Shown piece after piece: positions 6,333-9,259 of a DNA stretch of 9,259 nt; the stretch's first letter is position 1; each line of letters starts with the position of its first letter. The DNA is taken from assembly GCA_018712885.1 (NCBI GenBank), contig DVGE01000015.1, forward strand, positions 1 to 9,259. The letters run 5' to 3'. The notes beneath the pieces are model-generated. The model was not told the DNA's origin. It searched no databases and was given only the letters and a program-made list of their open reading frames with translations. The translations under genes were made by a program, and so were the position numbers. The stretch is from Candidatus Pullichristensenella stercoripullorum (GTDB lineage Bacteria; Bacillota; Clostridia; Christensenellales; Aristaeellaceae).

Positions 6333-6961
6333 AGGGTCCTCCTCCTGTTGGGGCAGTCGGTCTTTGCGCAGGCGGCGCAGCCGCCCTCGCGCGCGCCGGG
6401 CACGTCCGACAGGCCGGCGATGGCGGTGACGGACTTTTCCGGCAGCATCATATGCGTTTGCGTCAGCGAAAGGCCCAGCCGCTTTTCCAGCTCCAGCAGA
6501 TCAAACATCGCCCGCTGGTGCGATATATCCAGGTCGCCATAGCCGGGACTGAAGCGGGGGCGGAGGTACAGCCCCGGCGCTTCCCGGCGCAGGCCGTCCT
6601 CCATGCCGCCCAAGTATTCCTCCAGATAGGCGGCGCACCCCGCCTGCCACACGGCGGCGCGGGGCAGGTCGAGCGCGGAAAAGCGGCGCAGACGGCGGTC
6701 GGCCTCCGCGCCCAATGTGGCGGCAAGGAAGAACGCCTCCCTGCAGCCGCAGAGGTTTTTGGCAAGGGTGCTGCTTTCAAACGCATGCCCGCCGGCCTCC
6801 ACGCGCCCCTCCGACACGGCGATGGGCAGCCGCCGGTGCAAGCCGCGCGGCCGCACTTCCTGCCGCAACTCCGCCTCCACAGAGGCGATCAGCGCCATCA
6901 GGCGCTCGTCCGCTTTGGCGTTGCCCAGATAGCGCAGCGTTTCGCGCTCAAAGGCCGTCAC
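6329..6961 (-). CDS. stand-alone methionine synthase activation-domain protein
   Basis: A 210-residue protein matching the C-terminal AdoMet-binding activation domain of MetH. In E. coli that domain reductively remethylates oxidised cob(II)alamin using AdoMet and an electron from flavodoxin. The hallmark motif is RPRFSPGYGDLDISHQ (134-149), the counterpart of the R-x-x-x-G-Y motif that contacts AdoMet, followed by LTQTHMMLPEKSVTAIAGLS (166-185). The C-terminus carries three cysteines, C195-x2-C198-x4-C203, absent from E. coli MetH but, from memory, usual in free-standing clostridial homologues; they could bind metal or an Fe-S cluster. The start is GTG at 6961, overlapping the metF TGA as GTGA, with GGAG (6973-6970) 8 nt upstream. 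The stop overlaps the metH ATG. It should act in the cytoplasm as the partner subunit of the MetH encoded next to it. Confidence 0.9.
   Translation of the reverse strand: MTAFERETLRYLGNAKADERLMALIASVEAELRQEVRPRGLHRRLPIAVSEGRVEAGGHAFESSTLAKNLCGCREAFFLAATLGAEADRRLRRFSALDLPRAAVWQAGCAAYLEEYLGGMEDGLRREAPGLYLRPRFSPGYGDLDISHQRAMFDLLELEKRLGLSLTQTHMMLPEKSVTAIAGLSDVPGAREGGCAACAKTDCPNRRRTL
6338..6346 (-). promoter_or_regulatory. Shine-Dalgarno of metH
   Basis: AGGAGGAGG on the minus strand, 5 nt before the metH ATG and inside the last codons of the activation-protein gene. Together with the ATGA overlap it supports coupled translation of the two halves of the enzyme. Confidence 0.8.
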
Positions 6962-7821
6962 CGGAAAATCTCCGAAAGGTTGCCGATGATGCGTCCCGCG
7001 ATGTCCGGCTGGTTCATCGTATAAATATGCACATGGCTGACGCCGTTGGCGATGAGGTCGATGATCTGTTCGGTGGCGTAGGCGATGCCGGCCTGCTTCA
7101 TGGCGGCTGGATCGTCGCCAAAGCGGTCGACGATGGCGCGAAAGCGCGGCGGCAGGTTGGCCCCCGAGAGGGCGAACGTGCGCTTGACCTGCCGGACGTT
7201 GGTGATCGGCATGATGCCCGCCACCACCGGCACATTGATGCCGTGCTTGAGCAGGCGGAAGAGGAAGTTGTAGAGTATGTTGTTGTCAAAAAACATCTGC
7301 GTGGTCAAAAACGCGCAGCCGCTGTCCACCTTTTTGCGGATGCCATCGAGGTCGGCCTGCTTGTTGGGCGATTCCGGGTGCCCCTCGGGGTAGCAGGCGC
7401 CGCCCACGCAAAAGCCGCCGAAGCGGTCGATCTCCTCGATCAGGTCGCTGGCGTGGGCAAAGTCCGCGCAGGCGGGAGAGCCGTCGGCGGGCAGATCGCC
7501 GCGCAGGGCGAGTATGTTTTCCACGCCCGCCTCGCGCAAAAGCGTCAGCGTGCGGTGGATCTGCGCGCGCGGCGTGGAGACGCAGGTGACGTGCGCAAGC
7601 GCGGTCACGCCGTTGTCCTTCTGTACGCAGCGGGCGATCTCCACGGTGTGGTCGCCGGTCGAGCCGCCCGCGCCGCAGGTGACGCTGATGAACGAGGGCT
7701 TCAGCCGCGCGATCTCCGCCACAATGCGCTCGGTATCGCGCAGGGGCTTGCCCAACTTGGGCGGAAAGAGTTCGCAGGAAACGGTGACGTGGTCGCTGTT
7801 GATGATGTCGAGAACGCGCAT
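6958..7821 (-). CDS. metF: 5,10-methylenetetrahydrofolate reductase
   Basis: A 287-residue flavoenzyme that reduces 5,10-methylene-THF to 5-methyl-THF, the methyl donor used by the MetH encoded downstream. Motifs: CELFPP (16-21) with the catalytic Glu17; CGAGGSTGDHT (49-59); ALRGD (105-109) with the Asp next to the flavin; YPEGHPE (144-150); TQMFFD (174-179) with the substrate-contacting Gln; HIYTMN (265-270). Length and motifs fit a bacterial MetF with the TIM-barrel domain only. The start is ATG 7821: GGAGGT (7834-7829) is 7 nt upstream. A TTG five codons further upstream would place the Shine-Dalgarno inside the gene and is rejected. It is the first gene of the methionine block, with its promoter at 7851-7879. 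No MetV-type partner gene, known from acetogens, is seen next to it. The last bases overlap the activation-protein start. Confidence 0.96.
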   Translation of the reverse strand: MRVLDIINSDHVTVSCELFPPKLGKPLRDTERIVAEIARLKPSFISVTCGAGGSTGDHTVEIARCVQKDNGVTALAHVTCVSTPRAQIHRTLTLLREAGVENILALRGDLPADGSPACADFAHASDLIEEIDRFGGFCVGGACYPEGHPESPNKQADLDGIRKKVDSGCAFLTTQMFFDNNILYNFLFRLLKHGINVPVVAGIMPITNVRQVKRTFALSGANLPPRFRAIVDRFGDDPAAMKQAGIAYATEQIIDLIANGVSHVHIYTMNQPDIAGRIIGNLSEIFR

Positions 7822-7828
7822 GGCGGTG

Positions 7829-7834
7829 ACCTCC
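7829..7834 (-). promoter_or_regulatory. Shine-Dalgarno that fixes the metF start
   Basis: GGAGGT on the minus strand, 7 nt before the ATG at 7821. It overlaps the codons that would follow the alternative TTG start at 7836, so it decides in favour of the ATG. Confidence 0.85.
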
Positions 7835-7850
7835 AAAGTAAACTCACCTT

Positions 7851-7879
7851 ATTGTATAATATTCCGCGGCAAAAAACAA
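7851..7879 (-). promoter_or_regulatory. metF operon promoter
   Basis: On the minus strand, -35 TTGTTT (7879-7874) and -10 TACAAT (7856-7851) have a 17-nt spacer. The expected transcription start is near 7844, giving a leader of only about 20-25 nt before the ATG. There is no room for a T-box, SAM or cobalamin riboswitch. An AT-rich TATTATAC just upstream gives alternative -10 registers. Confidence 0.65.
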
Positions 7880-7887
7880 GCGCCGCC

Positions 7888-7916
7888 TTGAACGGCGGGC
7901 CAAAATCTGCTACAAT
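7888..7916 (+). promoter_or_regulatory. promoter of the RNA methyltransferase gene
   Basis: -35 TTGAAC (7888-7893), 17-nt spacer, and -10 TACAAT (7911-7916) preceded by the extended -10 TG at 7908-7909. The predicted leader to the ATG at 7936 is about 13 nt. It is divergent from the metF promoter; the two -35 elements are 8 nt apart. A second TATAAT on the plus strand (7855-7860) has no good -35. Confidence 0.7.
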
Positions 7917-7935
7917 TTACAGGAAAGGCAGGGGA

Positions 7936-8694
7936 ATGTCCGTGGAAACGATCACCAGCGTAAAAAACCCGCTCGTCGCCTCGCTGCGCGCGCTCAAAAC
8001 CGCCAAGGCGCGCAGGGAGACGGGATCGTTCCTCGTCGAGGGCGAGACGATGCTCAACGAGGCGCTTTCCTCCGGCCTCGTCCCCCGCGCGCTGCTCACG
8101 GAGGCGGAAACGCCCCTTGCCGCGCGCTTTCCAGAAGCGCGGCTGGTGCCGCGCGGCGTGCTCGAGGCCGTCTGCGATACCAAGACGCCGCAGGGCATGT
8201 GCGCCGCCTTTGAACTGCCCCCGCCCCGCGCCCTGTCAGACGCGCCGCAAACGCTGGTGGCGCTCGACGGCGTGCAGGACCCCGGCAACGTGGGCACCAT
8301 CTGGCGCACGGCGGACGCGGCGGGCTTTGGCGGCCTGCTGCTGGGCGCGAACTGCGCCGACCCGTACAGCCCCAAGGTGCAGCGCGCGGCCATGGGCTCA
8401 GGCTTCCGTCTGCCGGCCATTCCTGCAGACCCGCTCTGCGAGGCGCTCGCGGCGCTGCGCGGCCGCGGCTGGACGGTGCTCGCCTCGGCGCTCGACGGCG
8501 CGGACTTTTACCAAAGACCCGAAGTGGGGGAGCGCTTCATACTCGTCATCGGCAGCGAAGCGCACGGCATCTCGGAAAATGTGCGCGCGCAGGCCGACGC
8601 GCTGGTCAAGCTCCCCATGCGCGGCCGCGCCGAATCGCTCAACGCGGCGGTGGCGGCGGGCATCATGATGTACGAGATGATGCGCGAACGGTAA
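7936..8694 (+). CDS. SpoU/TrmH-family RNA 2'-O-methyltransferase
   Basis: A 252-residue SPOUT enzyme expected to methylate a ribose 2'-OH in rRNA or tRNA using AdoMet. The N-terminal substrate-binding domain (about 5-95) contains the typical F-VEG pattern in GSFLVEGETMLNEAL. The knotted catalytic domain shows all three SpoU motifs: motif 1 LDGVQDPGNVGTIWRTADAAG-like at 110-130 with the conserved Asn118 and Arg124; motif 2 LVIGSEAHGIS at 203-213; motif 3 LPMRGRAESLNAAVA at 226-240. Overall organisation is like RlmB and the YsgA-type Firmicute proteins, but the target nucleotide cannot be read from sequence. The ATG at 7936 has AGGAAAGG 7 nt upstream; a GTG two codons later (7942) would have AGGGGA at good spacing and is a real alternative. 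The gene has its own promoter and converges on the pseudouridine synthase. Confidence 0.93.
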   Translation: MSVETITSVKNPLVASLRALKTAKARRETGSFLVEGETMLNEALSSGLVPRALLTEAETPLAARFPEARLVPRGVLEAVCDTKTPQGMCAAFELPPPRALSDAPQTLVALDGVQDPGNVGTIWRTADAAGFGGLLLGANCADPYSPKVQRAAMGSGFRLPAIPADPLCEALAALRGRGWTVLASALDGADFYQRPEVGERFILVIGSEAHGISENVRAQADALVKLPMRGRAESLNAAVAAGIMMYEMMRER

Positions 8695-8730
8695 AAGAGG
8701 GCGGCCACGCAATGGATGCAGCGTGGCCGC
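8692..8730 (-). terminator. intrinsic terminator of the pseudouridine synthase gene
   Basis: A perfect 10-bp GC-rich hairpin (8701-8710 with 8721-8730, 10-nt loop). On the minus strand it is followed by CCCTCTTTTA, whose T run overlaps the TAA stop of the convergent methyltransferase gene. In the plus direction GATCTG follows with no T run, so it is at best a weak terminator for the methyltransferase. Confidence 0.75.
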
Positions 8731-8743
8731 GATCTGCGCGCCG

Positions 8744-9259
8744 TCATTTCTCCAGCAGCGCCTTGAGTTCCTCCGGCAGGGGCGACTCCCAGGCCATGCG
8801 CTTGCCATCCCAGCAAAGCGCCAGATACGCCGAATGTAGCGCAAAGCGCCCCGGCAGCGCCGCGTCCTCCCGTCCGTAGAGAAAATCGCCGACTACGGGA
8901 TGGCCGATGTGCGCCATGTGTACGCGGATCTGATGCGTGCGCCCCGTTTCCAGCCGCAAGCGCAAAAGCGTGCGGCCGTTGCCGCGCTCCATGGCGCGGG
9001 CGTGCGTCACCGAAGGCTTGCCGCGCGCCAGATCGACCACGCGGCGCACGCTTGCCGCGTCCGCCTTGGCGATGGGCGCGTCCACGGTAAACTCGCCGGT
9101 GACGATGCCCTCCACCACGGCCAGATATTCCCGGCAAAACCCGCCCGTGTGCAACTCCTTTTGCAAAAGCTGACAGGCGTGGGCGTGTTTGGCGGCGCAC
9201 AGCAGCCCGCTGGTGCCCTTGTCCAGCCGGTTGAGGGGGCGAAAGACGAAAGGCTCGCC
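8744..9259 (-). CDS. RluA-family pseudouridine synthase, 5' partial
   Basis: A pseudouridine synthase that isomerises uridine in rRNA or tRNA. The reading frame stays open to the right edge, so the N-terminus is missing and no start can be given; a TTG at 9166 is internal. In the visible 171 residues the catalytic motif is RPLNRLDKGTSGL (7-19 from the edge, with the nucleophilic Asp in RLD at 13), where Asn replaces the usual His before RLD, as in many Firmicute members. Then follow CREYLAVVEG, RLETGRTHQIRVHMAHIGHPVVGDFLYG (the conserved R-THQIR-H-GHP-GD-YG block) and FALHSAYL-L. These assign it to the RluA/RluC/RluD group rather than RsuA. The C-terminus is complete, with a terminator 14 nt beyond the stop. 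Whether an S4 domain precedes it cannot be seen. The target site is unknown. Confidence 0.92.
   Translation of the reverse strand, partial: GEPFVFRPLNRLDKGTSGLLCAAKHAHACQLLQKELHTGGFCREYLAVVEGIVTGEFTVDAPIAKADAASVRRVVDLARGKPSVTHARAMERGNGRTLLRLRLETGRTHQIRVHMAHIGHPVVGDFLYGREDAALPGRFALHSAYLALCWDGKRMAWESPLPEELKALLEK

Noticed and set aside
2691..6542. A 1,283-codon open frame on the plus strand, antisense to metH and the SH3b gene
   Set aside because: It is a shadow of GC-rich codon use in the minus-strand genes. Its translation is Arg/Gly/His/Ala-rich without domains, while the opposite strand encodes complete recognised proteins.
7822..7836. TTG start for metF five codons upstream of the ATG
   Set aside because: It would put the GGAGGT Shine-Dalgarno inside the coding region; the ATG at 7821 has ideal spacing from it.
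6715..7935. An N-terminal extension of the SpoU-type gene by about 400 codons
   Set aside because: It runs antisense through metF and through the methyltransferase promoter. The SPOUT domain organisation is complete from the ATG at 7936.
1..9259. CRISPR arrays, insertion sequences, toxin-antitoxin or defence modules
   Set aside because: I looked for spaced direct repeats, terminal inverted repeats, transposase motifs and small paired genes and saw none; nearly all sequence is explained by the listed genes and sites.

Overview
The window is GC-rich, densely coded chromosomal DNA that looks like a Gram-positive anaerobe of the class Clostridia. The evidence is strong GGAGG-type ribosome binding sites, a clostridial-style D-Ala-D-Ala ligase, a DUF3841-type protein, secreted SH3b proteins, and a methionine synthase split into separate polypeptides. 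No species can be named from sequence alone. I see no phage, transposon, CRISPR or defence genes. This reads as an ordinary housekeeping region with several uncharacterised proteins.

Left part (1-2183). The 3' part of a D-Ala-D-Ala ligase-family gene runs off the left edge. It is followed at once by a small 96-residue conserved-looking protein whose Shine-Dalgarno overlaps the ligase stop codon, and then by a strong terminator. Next is a four-helix membrane protein with two C-terminal SH3-like repeats, built from two internal duplications. A tRNA-Val(GAC) gene with encoded CCA lies on the minus strand, with its own near-consensus promoter and intrinsic terminator.

Middle (2184-3040). A plus-strand DUF3841-like gene has its own extended -10 promoter. 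It converges on a minus-strand gene across a bidirectional terminator.

Minus-strand one-carbon block (3039-7821). Read in transcription order this is metF (methylenetetrahydrofolate reductase), a stand-alone methionine synthase activation-domain protein, metH lacking that domain, and a secreted SH3b plus glycan-binding-like protein. The first three are joined by 4-nt stop/start overlaps (GTGA, ATGA). They form one pathway: MetF makes 5-methyl-THF, MetH moves the methyl group through cobalamin to homocysteine, and the separate activation protein would rescue oxidised cobalamin using AdoMet. The metF promoter lies so close to its start codon that no SAM or cobalamin riboswitch fits.

Right part (7851-9259). 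Transcribed divergently from metF is a SpoU/TrmH-type RNA 2'-O-methyltransferase. It converges on a RluA-type pseudouridine synthase whose 5' end runs off the right edge. Both are RNA-modification enzymes.

The most useful re-examinations are the split MetH system with its cysteine-rich activation protein, the small protein coupled to the ligase, the duplicated membrane protein, and corrected starts for metF (ATG at 7821), the activation protein (GTG), the membrane protein (GTG at 1210) and the pseudouridine synthase (open at the edge).
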